Notes under the pieces: model-generated | Told to the model about the DNA's origin: nothing | What the model saw: only the letters and a program-made list of their open reading frames with translations | Database searches by the model: none | Position numbers and translations under genes: made by a program | NCBI RefSeq assembly: GCF_900068895.1 | Contig: NZ_CDPK01000005.1 | Location: forward strand, 308,423-372,422 | Length of the DNA: 64,000 nt | Direction of reading: 5' to 3' | From: Erwinia sp. ErVv1 | Lineage (GTDB): Bacteria > Pseudomonadota > Gammaproteobacteria > Enterobacterales > Enterobacteriaceae | Shown here: positions 55,668-63,835 of the stretch, piece by piece | Position numbering within the stretch: the stretch's first letter is position 1 | How the letters are laid out: each line of letters begins with the position of its first letter

Positions 55668-56471
55668 ATGTGGAACAGTGTCCTCTACGATGGCTACCAC
55701 TTTATTCTTGCGATCACGCTCGCCATGGCCCGCATATTCCCCTGCCTGCTGCTGTCGCCGGTTTTCTCGTTTAATGTCATAAAGGGCGGCCTGCGATCGG
55801 CCATCGTGCTGGCACTGGCGCTGTTCCCTTCGCCGATGATTCAACAGCAGCTGGCGCTGGAGGATCCTTCCCTGTTCCTGCTGGCCGCGCTGGCGCTGAA
55901 AGAGATAGCGATCGGCGTGGTGATCGGCCTGCTGATGGCAATGCCGTTCTGGCTGTTTGAATCGGTCGGCGCGCTGTTTGATAACCAGCGCGGCGCGTTA
56001 ATGGGCGGACAGCTTAATCCGCAGCTTGGCCCGGATGCCACCCCGCTGGGGGTACTGATGCAGCAGTCGGTTATCCTGCTGCTGGTGCTGGGTTTAGGGC
56101 TGTCAACGCTGACGCAAATTATCTGGGACAGCTACCGCCTGTGGCCGGCGATGCAGTGGCTCCCCTTTCCCGGTGAAGCGGGTTTCAAGGTGTATCAGAC
56201 GCTGCTGGCAGGCGTGTTTACGCACATCGTTCTCTACGCGGGTCCGCTGGTGGCCCTGCTGCTGCTGGTTGATTTTAGCATTGGCATCCTCAGTATCTAC
56301 AGCCCTCAGCTCCAGGCGACGGTGCTGGCCATGCCGGCAAAATGCCTGCTGGGGATGCTGTTTTTCGTGCTTTATCTGCCGATCCTGAACTACGTTGCAG
56401 GCGAACGCCTGTTTGAACTCAAAGATCTCATTCCACAGATGAGCCAGATTTTGCGCGGGGTGACGCGGTAA
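55668..56471 (+). CDS. hrcT: HrcT, export apparatus (SctT)
   Basis: 267-aa inner-membrane protein, FliR/SctT family, ~6-7 helices (ARIFPCLLLSPVFSFNVIKGGLRSAIVLALALFP; MPFWLFESVGALFDNQRGALMGGQLNPQLG). Its stop overlaps the hrcU start by 1 bp (TAATG). Confidence 0.95.
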   Translation: MWNSVLYDGYHFILAITLAMARIFPCLLLSPVFSFNVIKGGLRSAIVLALALFPSPMIQQQLALEDPSLFLLAALALKEIAIGVVIGLLMAMPFWLFESVGALFDNQRGALMGGQLNPQLGPDATPLGVLMQQSVILLLVLGLGLSTLTQIIWDSYRLWPAMQWLPFPGEAGFKVYQTLLAGVFTHIVLYAGPLVALLLLVDFSIGILSIYSPQLQATVLAMPAKCLLGMLFFVLYLPILNYVAGERLFELKDLIPQMSQILRGVTR

Positions 56472-57562
56472 TGGCCGAAAAAACCGAAAATGCAACGCCG
56501 CAAAAGCTAAAGGAGTCGCGTAAAAAGGGCCAGGTCGGTCAGACGCCGGATATCCCTAAGCTGCTGATCTGCATCGGCGTTATGGAGACGATTTTTGCGC
56601 TGGTACAGGGCGGCATGGCGCGGCTGGAGTCGATGATTATGCTGCCTCTTGCCCGGCTAAACGATCCTTTTGGTCATGCAATGGAGGAGGTGGCCACCGA
56701 CGGGTTAATGGTGCTGCTCTATTTCTGCGGCATTGTCTGCGCGCTGATTTTCCTGCTGCGTATTATTGGCGGCTGGATCCAGTTTGGCCCGCTGTTCGCG
56801 ACCGAGGCCATTAAGCCTAAGTTTGACGCCATCAATCCGGTGGGCCAGCTGAAGAACATGTTTTCTGCCAAAAAATTCACCTCGCTGCTCACCAGCGTGC
56901 TGAAGTCAGTGGCTATCGGCGTGGTGTTCTATCTGGCGATCGAACCCGATCTCGGCCCGCTGGCGCAGCTTGCCTACAGTGACGACCTCAACGGTTTCTG
57001 GCAGTCCATTCTGGCGCTGTTTATGAAAATTGTCCGGGAAACGCTGGCCCTGCTGCTGGTGATGAGCTCGCTGGATTTCGGCCTGCAAAAGTACTTCTTT
57101 CTTAAGCAGCAGCGCATGAGTCATGAGGATATCCGCAACGAGTTTAAGCAGAGCGAAGGCGACCCGCATATGAAGGGGCACCGAAAATCCATGTCGCAGC
57201 AGATCCTTAATGAAGCGCCGAAACCGGCACGGCGAGAAGTGGCGGTCGAGGAGGCGGATATGGTGTTAATTAATCCGACGCATTTCGCGGTAGGACTCTA
57301 TTATCGCCCCGGTGAAACCCCCTTGCCGAGACTGCTCTATAAGGCAGAGGGCTACGAAGCGCAGGATATTATCGCTTACGCGCAGCAGCGAAATATGCCG
57401 GTTATCCGCTTTGTCTGGCTGACCCGTACGCTGTTCCGCACGGTTAAAGAGGGCGAATACATTCCTCGCGAAACGCTGAAGGCCGTGGCGCAGGTTTACC
57501 GGCTGCTCAGGGAGCTGGAGGATCAGGAGCTTGATGAGGTGCTGGAGATGGATGACGTTTAA
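56471..57562 (+). CDS. hrcU: HrcU, export switch protein (SctU)
   Basis: 363-aa FlhB/SctU protein with four membrane segments (~30-210) and a cytoplasmic autocleavage domain that contains the NPTH motif (VLINPTHFAVGLYY, ~270). Opens AEKTENATPQKLKESRKKGQVGQTPDI as typical. Last gene of the hrpJ operon; 12 bp from the end of convergent hrpV. Confidence 0.96.
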   Translation: MAEKTENATPQKLKESRKKGQVGQTPDIPKLLICIGVMETIFALVQGGMARLESMIMLPLARLNDPFGHAMEEVATDGLMVLLYFCGIVCALIFLLRIIGGWIQFGPLFATEAIKPKFDAINPVGQLKNMFSAKKFTSLLTSVLKSVAIGVVFYLAIEPDLGPLAQLAYSDDLNGFWQSILALFMKIVRETLALLLVMSSLDFGLQKYFFLKQQRMSHEDIRNEFKQSEGDPHMKGHRKSMSQQILNEAPKPARREVAVEEADMVLINPTHFAVGLYYRPGETPLPRLLYKAEGYEAQDIIAYAQQRNMPVIRFVWLTRTLFRTVKEGEYIPRETLKAVAQVYRLLRELEDQELDEVLEMDDV

Positions 57563-57574
57563 TTTTCTTACTGC

Positions 57575-57898
57575 CTAGCGTAAATCCCCCAGCGAACAGA
57601 GTGTGGTAATGAGATCGTGCGGGTCATCATCGTCAGTGGGGAAACAGATCAGGCTAAGGGCACCCCCGGCATCCATACTGATATAGCACCCTTCGTAGCG
57701 GTCGGAATGCTGGAAGCGCCAGGTTAACACCTGACGCACGAGGTCGTCACGGCGTGAACCCGGCAGGATGCGTAGCGTCAGCACGGGGGCGGGCAGGGGG
57801 GCAAAAATTAACGCGTTCCCGGGCTGTAAGGCCCAGCAGCAGGCCTCACCCTGCTGCCAGGCATGCATAAAGGCCGCTATGCTATCAACCTGCGTCAT
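57575..57898 (-). CDS. hrpV: HrpV, Hrp regulatory protein
   Basis: 107-aa small protein, last gene of the - strand hrp block. In P. syringae HrpV binds HrpS and represses, and HrpG relieves this; the same role is inferred here. Assignment rests on order (hrcC-hrpT-hrpV) and size more than on motif. Overlaps hrpT by 4 bp. Confidence 0.85.
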   Translation of the reverse strand: MTQVDSIAAFMHAWQQGEACCWALQPGNALIFAPLPAPVLTLRILPGSRRDDLVRQVLTWRFQHSDRYEGCYISMDAGGALSLICFPTDDDDPHDLITTLCSLGDLR

Positions 57899-58080
57899 TC
57901 ATTCACCGATGCCCGGGAGTAATCGAATGGCCCGTTGCGCATATCCGGCTGCCACCAGATGGTCATGGCATGATCGTCAGAGACCGGCCTGCAGGAGACA
58001 TCGTTACAGCCAGCAAATTTCGGGTGGGCGCAGGCCGATAATAAGGTGACCAGCGCCAGAATCCCCAGCGGCTTTTTCAT
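57895..58080 (-). CDS. hrpT: HrpT, lipoprotein (secretin pilot)
   Basis: 61-aa lipoprotein: MKKPLGILALVTLLSACAHPKFAGC with lipobox LSAC. It is thought to guide HrcC to the outer membrane. The open frame extends upstream into hrcC, but ATG 58080 with GGGAGAG before it gives the lipoprotein signal. Ends in a 4-bp overlap with hrpV. Confidence 0.9.
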   Translation of the reverse strand: MKKPLGILALVTLLSACAHPKFAGCNDVSCRPVSDDHAMTIWWQPDMRNGPFDYSRASVNE

Positions 58081-58099
58081 ACTTTTCTCTCCCTCTCTT

Positions 58100-60208
58100 T
58101 TACCGCGACAGTAAGCGATCCGATGAACGGACAGGCGCGGAGACGGCAGGCATATAGCCGTCGCTGGATTTGAGCAGTGATACCCGGGCCGGACGGGCGG
58201 GTATCTGTGTATCGTAGGCGACATACACCTCGGTCGACTCACCAGGTTTCAGCTTACTGTGTGGCCATGCCGACACGGCAAGCGTGCGATCGCTGCGGCA
58301 GGACGACTCGTCGAAACGCGCTTCCGCGCTGCTGGTATTGGTTAATACGCCGACGGCAATCTGCATTGAGCTATTGCCGTACCACTGATGACGCGCGCTG
58401 CTGCGAAAGGTCAGCGGAATATTACACAGCGAACTCAGCGTCAGGCCGGTTTGATTAGCCTGTAAGCCGCCGGGCAGCCGGTCTTCAGCCAGATCCTGCA
58501 TCGCGCTCTCAATGGTGTGTTTCATATCGCCAAACTGATGACGGCGATTGATATCCCGTAGCGTATCGTTCACCTGATCGCGGTTTTCCGCGTCCACATA
58601 GCGTGAAGGATCCACCTGGTCACCAATCAGATGCGGCGTAATAATAAACAGTCGCTCACGCTGGGAGGTGGTGTGATTATTTGAGGTAAACAGTTTGCCG
58701 ATAAAGGGGATCCGGCCCAAAATCGGTATCCGCTGCTCATCATCCCCGCTCTGCCGGGTATGAAAGCCGCCCATCACCAGCGAACGCTTTTCCTGTACCA
58801 GCGCCTGCGTGCTGATGACGCCATTTTCCGTCCCCTGGGCGCTGCCGTCCTGATTTTTGTCCAGCCGGCCATCCTCAACGTCCACCACCAGCTGTACCGC
58901 CGCTTTACCGGGATTATTGCCAATTGAACGAGGCGTAACGCGCAGGCTGGTCCCGGCGGTCACTTCGCGGATATCCGCTACCCGCTCACCAATCGCGGTG
59001 ATAAATGCGGTGTTGCTAAAATCAATGACCGCAGGCTGATTTTCCAGCGTCAGAACCGAGGGGTTAGCAATAATCGATGCGGTGCCTTCTCCTTCCAGTG
59101 CCTGAATATCCGCGTAGAAGCGGTTAAAATCGGTGACGAACAGGGTGCTCGAACCATTAAGCATGTTTGACCCACCGGCCACGTTGCCAGCCTGTCCTCC
59201 CCAGCTTGAGGAGAGACGCGCCAGCTCGTTACGATCGATATCGACAATGACCGCGTCAATCTCAACCAGCTTTTGTGGCACATCAATCATCTTCACCAGG
59301 GCGGCATACTCGCTGTGCAGCTTTTTATTGTCGCGCACCAGCAGGGTATTATTCCGCACGTCGGCGGAGACTTTGCCCTGTAGATCTTTACCCTGGCTTT
59401 GGTCCTGCGCGTTGCTGCGGCCCAGGCGGGTATTGCGGCCAATCATCTGCTCCATAATCCCACGGCTTTGCTCCTGCATGGCCTGATAAGGATCGCTCCC
59501 GCCGCGTCCATCCTGCGAGGTGGTGGTGCCGCTGGCCGTACCGCCGCGGTTTTGCCCAAGGAGTTCATTCAGCATGGTGGCCACGCCGGGCACCACCAGC
59601 GTCTGATCGCGAAATTTAATGGTGCGGTCAGCCACGTCGGCATACTTCAGCGGGAATGCCATCATCTGTTTATCTTCGCTGGTTTCCGGCTCGGATTTTT
59701 TACTGAACTCGGCAATCATATCGACATATTTCGGCGGACCGGTGACCAGCACCACGCCCTCGTCGGGCAGCTCGCCCCAGCCAAAGCGGGATTCAAGCAG
59801 GCCTACGCCCTCCAGCGCCTGTTTCAGGTCTGGCGCGGCATCGGGGCTGATTTTAAGACGGCGTGAGGTTTGCTCAGACTGCGGGCTGACGTAAAGTGTG
59901 TTGTTATAAACAAACCACTGGAAGCGATACTCCAGCGCCAGCCGGTTCAGAAAGGCCTCGGCGTTATCGGAACGCAGGCGTGCGGTAACAAAGGTATCCG
60001 GCAGGCCGGTCACGTTGGCATCCACGCCATGACTGCTGGCGAAATCCTGGAGTATCACGCTGAGCGGCGTATTGTCGGCAGAGTAGGCGTAGGCCCCCTC
60101 TTTCCATTCGTCGGGCGTACTGGCATAGCTGTGTGTTACGGATAAGCCGAGCGCCAGCGTTAACAGTAACGGGCGAAACGGCAAAAAAGTCGTCAGCGGT
60201 CGGGGCAC
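58100..60208 (-). CDS. hrcC: HrcC, outer-membrane secretin (SctC)
   Basis: 702-aa secretin. Signal peptide (~1-29), N0/N1 ring-building domains (~35-180), N3, then the secretin domain (~305-560; VTAGTSLRVTPRSIGNNPGKAAVQLVVDVEDG and LVMGGFHTRQSGDDEQRIPILGRIPFIGKLF). Forms the outer ring and channel for the pilus. Confidence 0.96.
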   Translation of the reverse strand: MPRPLTTFLPFRPLLLTLALGLSVTHSYASTPDEWKEGAYAYSADNTPLSVILQDFASSHGVDANVTGLPDTFVTARLRSDNAEAFLNRLALEYRFQWFVYNNTLYVSPQSEQTSRRLKISPDAAPDLKQALEGVGLLESRFGWGELPDEGVVLVTGPPKYVDMIAEFSKKSEPETSEDKQMMAFPLKYADVADRTIKFRDQTLVVPGVATMLNELLGQNRGGTASGTTTSQDGRGGSDPYQAMQEQSRGIMEQMIGRNTRLGRSNAQDQSQGKDLQGKVSADVRNNTLLVRDNKKLHSEYAALVKMIDVPQKLVEIDAVIVDIDRNELARLSSSWGGQAGNVAGGSNMLNGSSTLFVTDFNRFYADIQALEGEGTASIIANPSVLTLENQPAVIDFSNTAFITAIGERVADIREVTAGTSLRVTPRSIGNNPGKAAVQLVVDVEDGRLDKNQDGSAQGTENGVISTQALVQEKRSLVMGGFHTRQSGDDEQRIPILGRIPFIGKLFTSNNHTTSQRERLFIITPHLIGDQVDPSRYVDAENRDQVNDTLRDINRRHQFGDMKHTIESAMQDLAEDRLPGGLQANQTGLTLSSLCNIPLTFRSSARHQWYGNSSMQIAVGVLTNTSSAEARFDESSCRSDRTLAVSAWPHSKLKPGESTEVYVAYDTQIPARPARVSLLKSSDGYMPAVSAPVRSSDRLLSR

Positions 60209-60221
60209 GCTTCTCTCCTTA

Positions 60222-60617
60222 TTATACGGGCATTGCAGTGCGCTGCCGCGTTAACAGACTCAGCAGGGTTTCCTGCCAGACTTCACACTGGTTACAAAGG
60301 CTTTCCAGCAGGATGACGGCATCTTCGGTCCGATCGTTTTTAAGACGGACAAGTAAATTCAGTGACGCATTCTGTGGGTTAAGGCACAAGGCTGCCGTGC
60401 GTTCGCCAAAATGCTCGAGCGCGGGGCGGGTAAGCCGAAGTGCCACGTCAAGGACCTGCTGATTAACCTCAAGAGCCAGGGGGATCTCTGCAAGATAAAA
60501 CCAGCCACCGGGACGGCGCTGTAGCCTGACCGACATATCATCAATCCACAGCGCCAGTTCACCGTTCGTCTGTTCAAAACGGTGTTCAATCAGTGCCGCA
60601 ACATCAGTTGATGGCAT
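60222..60617 (-). CDS. hrpG: HrpG, T3SS chaperone-like regulator
   Basis: 131-aa CesT-like protein. In P. syringae HrpG binds HrpV and thereby frees HrpS. ATG 60617 is chosen because it overlaps the hrpF end by 14 bp and gives a normal length; a longer frame to 60728 overlaps hrpF fully. Leucine-rich and acidic, as chaperones are. Confidence 0.85.
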   Translation of the reverse strand: MPSTDVAALIEHRFEQTNGELALWIDDMSVRLQRRPGGWFYLAEIPLALEVNQQVLDVALRLTRPALEHFGERTAALCLNPQNASLNLLVRLKNDRTEDAVILLESLCNQCEVWQETLLSLLTRQRTAMPV

Positions 60618-60831
60618 CAATAATTGCCTTACGGATGCCGTGCTTGTACTGGGTATACTGTGAACTGGCCCAGTTAGCATTAGAAACATCCTGCATTTCA
60701 TTCTGGAAGGCATACATATCGGCGGCATTATAGGGCTGGTCCTGACTCTCCTTTGCAGACTGGTACATATCCTTTTGCGCGTGAACCACCTGACTGGTTA
60801 AGCGGCGCTGGATTGGGTCATTACTGCTCAT
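60604..60831 (-). CDS. hrpF: HrpF, small T3SS protein (SctF-region, pilus-associated)
   Basis: 75-aa helical protein, resembling P. syringae/Erwinia HrpF (chaperone for pilin export). First gene after the internal hrp box at 60862-60889; AGGAG lies just upstream. Confidence 0.85.
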   Translation of the reverse strand: MSSNDPIQRRLTSQVVHAQKDMYQSAKESQDQPYNAADMYAFQNEMQDVSNANWASSQYTQYKHGIRKAIIDAIN

Positions 60832-60861
60832 GATAGGGATCTCCTGTAAGGGTGCCTGGAT

Positions 60862-60889
60862 TATGTGGCGCGCAACGGCTTAGGGTTCC
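60862..60889 (-). promoter_or_regulatory. hrp box upstream of hrpF
   Basis: On the - strand: GGAACC (60889-60884), 15 bases, CCAC-ATA (60868-60862). Full consensus match. It gives hrpF-hrpG-hrcC-hrpT-hrpV its own HrpL promoter within the larger cluster. Confidence 0.93.
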
Positions 60890-60957
60890 GCTGAGGCGAA
60901 AAAATAGTGGCAGGATACCAGGGTCAGGAGAGGTTGCCCGGGTATTGGTATCAGGAA

Positions 60958-61575
60958 TCAGATATCAGGTATCAGGGCCGGGCAGATCTGCGCCCAGCTG
61001 AGGTGGAGTTCGCCCTGCGGCGTGGTAAGGATCATGCTGTCCGCTGCCAGCGAGCCGTCGCTGCTAACCTGCCATTCAAGCTGGGGACGGGTCGCCAGCC
61101 AGCGTTCAACCGCCGGGTGTTGTTCACTGGCGCACAGCAGGGTGGCGGGAGCGGGGCGCCCCTGCGCTTTCAGTAGCTGCTGCAACAGGGCCTGGACGCG
61201 CTCTGATGGGGGAAGTTCGGCGATCAGCTGCGCCAGCGCCTGACTCAGCAGGGCTTCCGCATTGGGCAACAGGTTTGCCTGCCACTGCGCCTGCTGCTGC
61301 TGCCATTCAGCGAAAAATTGTTCAGCCTGATGCAGAAAATCCTGCTGATGCTGAGCGAGTTGTTCAGCCAGCACTTGTTCGTGCTGCTCACGCATCTGTC
61401 TCTTGAGCCGATCCGCCTGATGACTGGCGCCGTTAAGCCGCTGCTGCGCCTGTTGCTCAGCGGCCTCAAGGATCGACAGCGCCTGCTGATGTTCAGCAAT
61501 AGCCTCCCGGGTGATGATGCCACCCGATAACAGCCGTGGGTCACTCAGTAAGGGGATTTTCTTGCGGATCCACAT
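60958..61575 (-). CDS. hrpE: HrpE, stator protein (SctL)
   Basis: 205-aa protein, coiled-coil rich N-terminal half (EHQQALSILEAAEQQAQQRLNGASHQADRLKRQMREQHEQ) and V-ATPase E/FliH-like C-terminus. It anchors and restrains the HrcN ATPase. Overlaps hrpD by 35 bp. Confidence 0.9.
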   Translation of the reverse strand: MWIRKKIPLLSDPRLLSGGIITREAIAEHQQALSILEAAEQQAQQRLNGASHQADRLKRQMREQHEQVLAEQLAQHQQDFLHQAEQFFAEWQQQQAQWQANLLPNAEALLSQALAQLIAELPPSERVQALLQQLLKAQGRPAPATLLCASEQHPAVERWLATRPQLEWQVSSDGSLAADSMILTTPQGELHLSWAQICPALIPDI

Positions 61576-62149
61576 GTATCATCTTCTCCGGTTGCTGGCT
61601 TTGCCAGATTACGGCATCCCACAGGGCGGCCAGCCGGGACTCAGGCAGGTCAGGCACAGGATACTCGCTGACCTGTTTGACCCATTCCCGCGGAAACCGC
61701 AGTCGCAGCCGGGGCCAGCAGGCGGGCGACAGCGTATGCAGTAACAGCAGGCTACCGGTGGTATAAGGGTAAAAACAGTCATCACCCAGCCAGCTTTCAC
61801 AGCGCAGGGCCTTAGTCAGGCGTCTGCACCAGATACGGTTGGCGGGGCTCAGTTCATCAGGGGCCAGGTGCGGTGCGCAAACGCCCGCCAGCAGCGTCAG
61901 GAGACGCGCCCAGCAGGCATCGGGCAGACTTACCAGCGCGAGTAACCGCTCCTGAGGGGCCGGGGGCAGGGCAGGGCGAATATCAAATCCGGCGGCGACC
62001 GCCAGGGGATGCTGCCATGCCAGTGCCTGCTGCTGCGCGGCAGGCAGCGCAAAGAAGCCGTTAATATGCCAGCTTTCATCCGCCTGCTGCCAGTATCCCT
62101 GATGCCACCACTGCAGCCAGCGCTCAGCCTGCTGTTCGCTCACCTCCAT
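61541..62149 (-). CDS. hrpD: HrpD, sorting-platform protein (SctK)
   Basis: 202-aa Trp/Leu-rich soluble protein at the SctK position between hrcJ and hrpE. Weakly conserved family, so the call rests mainly on synteny. Starts 3 bp after the hrcJ stop. Confidence 0.88.
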   Translation of the reverse strand: MEVSEQQAERWLQWWHQGYWQQADESWHINGFFALPAAQQQALAWQHPLAVAAGFDIRPALPPAPQERLLALVSLPDACWARLLTLLAGVCAPHLAPDELSPANRIWCRRLTKALRCESWLGDDCFYPYTTGSLLLLHTLSPACWPRLRLRFPREWVKQVSEYPVPDLPESRLAALWDAVIWQSQQPEKMIHVDPQENPLTE

Positions 62150-62152
62150 CGG

Positions 62153-62935
62153 CTATTTCCCCGCTGCGGCAGCAGCATTTTTCGCTTTACCGAGCCTGAG
62201 CTTTTTGCCAGGTCTGAACAGCGTCAGGCCAACGGCTGCCAGCACCACAATGGCCAACAGTGAAAAAATCCACTTGACGGTCGAATAGCTTCCCGGTGAG
62301 AGCTGGAAAGGCCCCATCTGCACCACCTCAACGCGATCTTCATAGGTTTGTGCCGGAACAAAGACAATCGCGAGGTCTTTATCGCTTTTTCCGGCCAGCC
62401 CCGGAATACTGGTGGCGACCATCTGACGAATTCGTGGCTCAATGCTGTCGGGATCGAGATTGTTGTGATACTTGATAAATACCGAGGCGGAAGCCGGCTG
62501 GACAGGCTCGCCGGGTGCCAGGCGCTCAGGCAGAACGACGTGTACGCGGGCAACAACAACGCCATCAATCTGCGCCAGGGTGGATTCCACTTCCTGAGAA
62601 AGCGCATAAATATAACGGGCGCGTTCTTCCATCGGGCTGGAAATCACCCCGCTTTTCTGAAATACCTCACCCAGGTTGGTTCGCGCCTTACGCGGCAGCC
62701 CGGCAGAGTCGAGGATCTTCACGCTGCGTTCAATATTCTCTGCATCCACCGCGACGGAGATGCCCGATTTCTCAATCAGCTTTTGCGCGGCAATCTGGTG
62801 CTGATTCAGCTCGGCAATAATGTCATTTGCGTCATTTTCTGCCAGCCCGCTAAACAGCACGGTTTTATCACCGCAGCCCGCAAGCAGCAGCACCAGCGCC
62901 AGGCACGCCAGCCATTTCAGCAAAAGTGTTTTCAT
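62153..62935 (-). CDS. hrcJ: HrcJ, inner-membrane ring lipoprotein (SctJ)
   Basis: 260-aa YscJ-family lipoprotein: lipobox LLLAGC, then VLFSGLAENDANDIIAELNQHQIAAQKL, typical ring-building domains, and a C-terminal membrane anchor (~215-235). Forms the inner-membrane ring with HrpQ. Confidence 0.96.
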   Translation of the reverse strand: MKTLLLKWLACLALVLLLAGCGDKTVLFSGLAENDANDIIAELNQHQIAAQKLIEKSGISVAVDAENIERSVKILDSAGLPRKARTNLGEVFQKSGVISSPMEERARYIYALSQEVESTLAQIDGVVVARVHVVLPERLAPGEPVQPASASVFIKYHNNLDPDSIEPRIRQMVATSIPGLAGKSDKDLAIVFVPAQTYEDRVEVVQMGPFQLSPGSYSTVKWIFSLLAIVVLAAVGLTLFRPGKKLRLGKAKNAAAAAGK

Positions 62936-62942
62936 TACGTCG

Positions 62943-63314
62943 CTACTGTAGGTTGGTCAGTTTATCGATGCTTTGTACGCCTTTGGCGACAATTTTCGCG
63001 TTCATTAAATTTTCAATATAATAGTTCGATAAAGTCGAATTAGCCTGGCTAAATTCCAGTAAATTGGATGAGCGTGATGCTTTCTGTAAATCCTGAAAGG
63101 TCTCTTTTCTTTGCCGCTCGCTATTACTAAAGGAGCTGGCAAGGCCATTCATAAAGTGACTCACGCCATTAGGTGCGGAAACTTTTTCAACCTGTGGGTC
63201 TTCTTTTAGCTGGGCAGAAAAAAAATCAACGTCATTTTGTTCAGGCTGAGGCAGCAGGGACTTGTCATTAAGCTCGGTATGGCCTGGCCCTGATGGCAAT
63301 TGTGATATTTTCAT
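62943..63314 (-). CDS. hrpB: HrpB, inner rod protein (SctI)
   Basis: 123-aa protein; the C-terminal part (STLSNYYIENLMNAKIVAKGVQSIDKLTNLQ) is the conserved HrpB/YscI helix. It anchors the pilus to the basal body. It follows hrpA with an 82-bp gap that holds a hairpin. Confidence 0.9.
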   Translation of the reverse strand: MKISQLPSGPGHTELNDKSLLPQPEQNDVDFFSAQLKEDPQVEKVSAPNGVSHFMNGLASSFSNSERQRKETFQDLQKASRSSNLLEFSQANSTLSNYYIENLMNAKIVAKGVQSIDKLTNLQ

Positions 63315-63358
63315 GGCTGTTGGCTCATCGTTGAAGGGTAAAATAGTGCGGTGAAGGT

Positions 63359-63385
63359 GGCACAGGCATCAAAGATGCCCATGCC
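63359..63385 (-). terminator. Hairpin between hrpA and hrpB (possible attenuator)
   Basis: On the - strand: GGCATG-GGCATC, loop TTT, GATGCC-TGTGCC. No T run, so it more likely lowers downstream expression or protects the pilin mRNA than stops transcription fully. Confidence 0.5.
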
Positions 63386-63396
63386 ATAGCGTATCA

Positions 63397-63690
63397 CTAA
63401 TACTGGATTTTAACCTGGGAAGCCGCAGAGCCGGCCTGGGCTGCACTGTCCGCAATACCTTTGATCTTACTATTCTGTGCATCAAGTTTAGCTTTATCAA
63501 CGGAGTCCTGCTGCATCTGTCCCTGGATCGCCTGCATCTGGGACATAAAATCGTTGCCATCAGCTGAGCTTTGGAGTTTGGTTGCTGACGAACCCAGTTC
63601 AGTATTTAACTGGCTGCCATCACTTGAAACTTTGCCTAATAAGTCTGAGATCAGGCTAGTAGCGCCACCACCAACTTTGAGACCTGCCAT
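63397..63690 (-). CDS. hrpA: HrpA-type Hrp pilin
   Basis: 97-aa Ser/Gln/Ala/Gly-rich helical protein without Cys, in the pilin position before hrpB with its own hrp box. Hrp pilins diverge fast and vary in length (as I recall, ~65 aa in E. amylovora and ~113 aa in P. syringae), so the call relies on place, composition and size. AGGAG precedes the ATG. Confidence 0.8.
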   Translation of the reverse strand: MAGLKVGGGATSLISDLLGKVSSDGSQLNTELGSSATKLQSSADGNDFMSQMQAIQGQMQQDSVDKAKLDAQNSKIKGIADSAAQAGSAASQVKIQY

Positions 63691-63746
63691 AATTTAACTC
63701 CTGATTTAAATGGATAGGGATAATTAACATCAGCGTCTTCATTTGT

Positions 63747-63774
63747 TAAGTGGGAGCGCGAGGTAAAGGGTTCC
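63747..63774 (-). promoter_or_regulatory. hrp box upstream of hrpA
   Basis: On the - strand: GGAACC (63774-63769), 15 bases, CCAC-TTA (63753-63747). Full consensus match, 57 bp before hrpA. Confidence 0.93.
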
Positions 63775-63835
63775 AAATTAATTTTAATTTTTTCTGCAGA
63801 GAGTTAATCCCAAAATAACTGAATGAAAAATGTTC

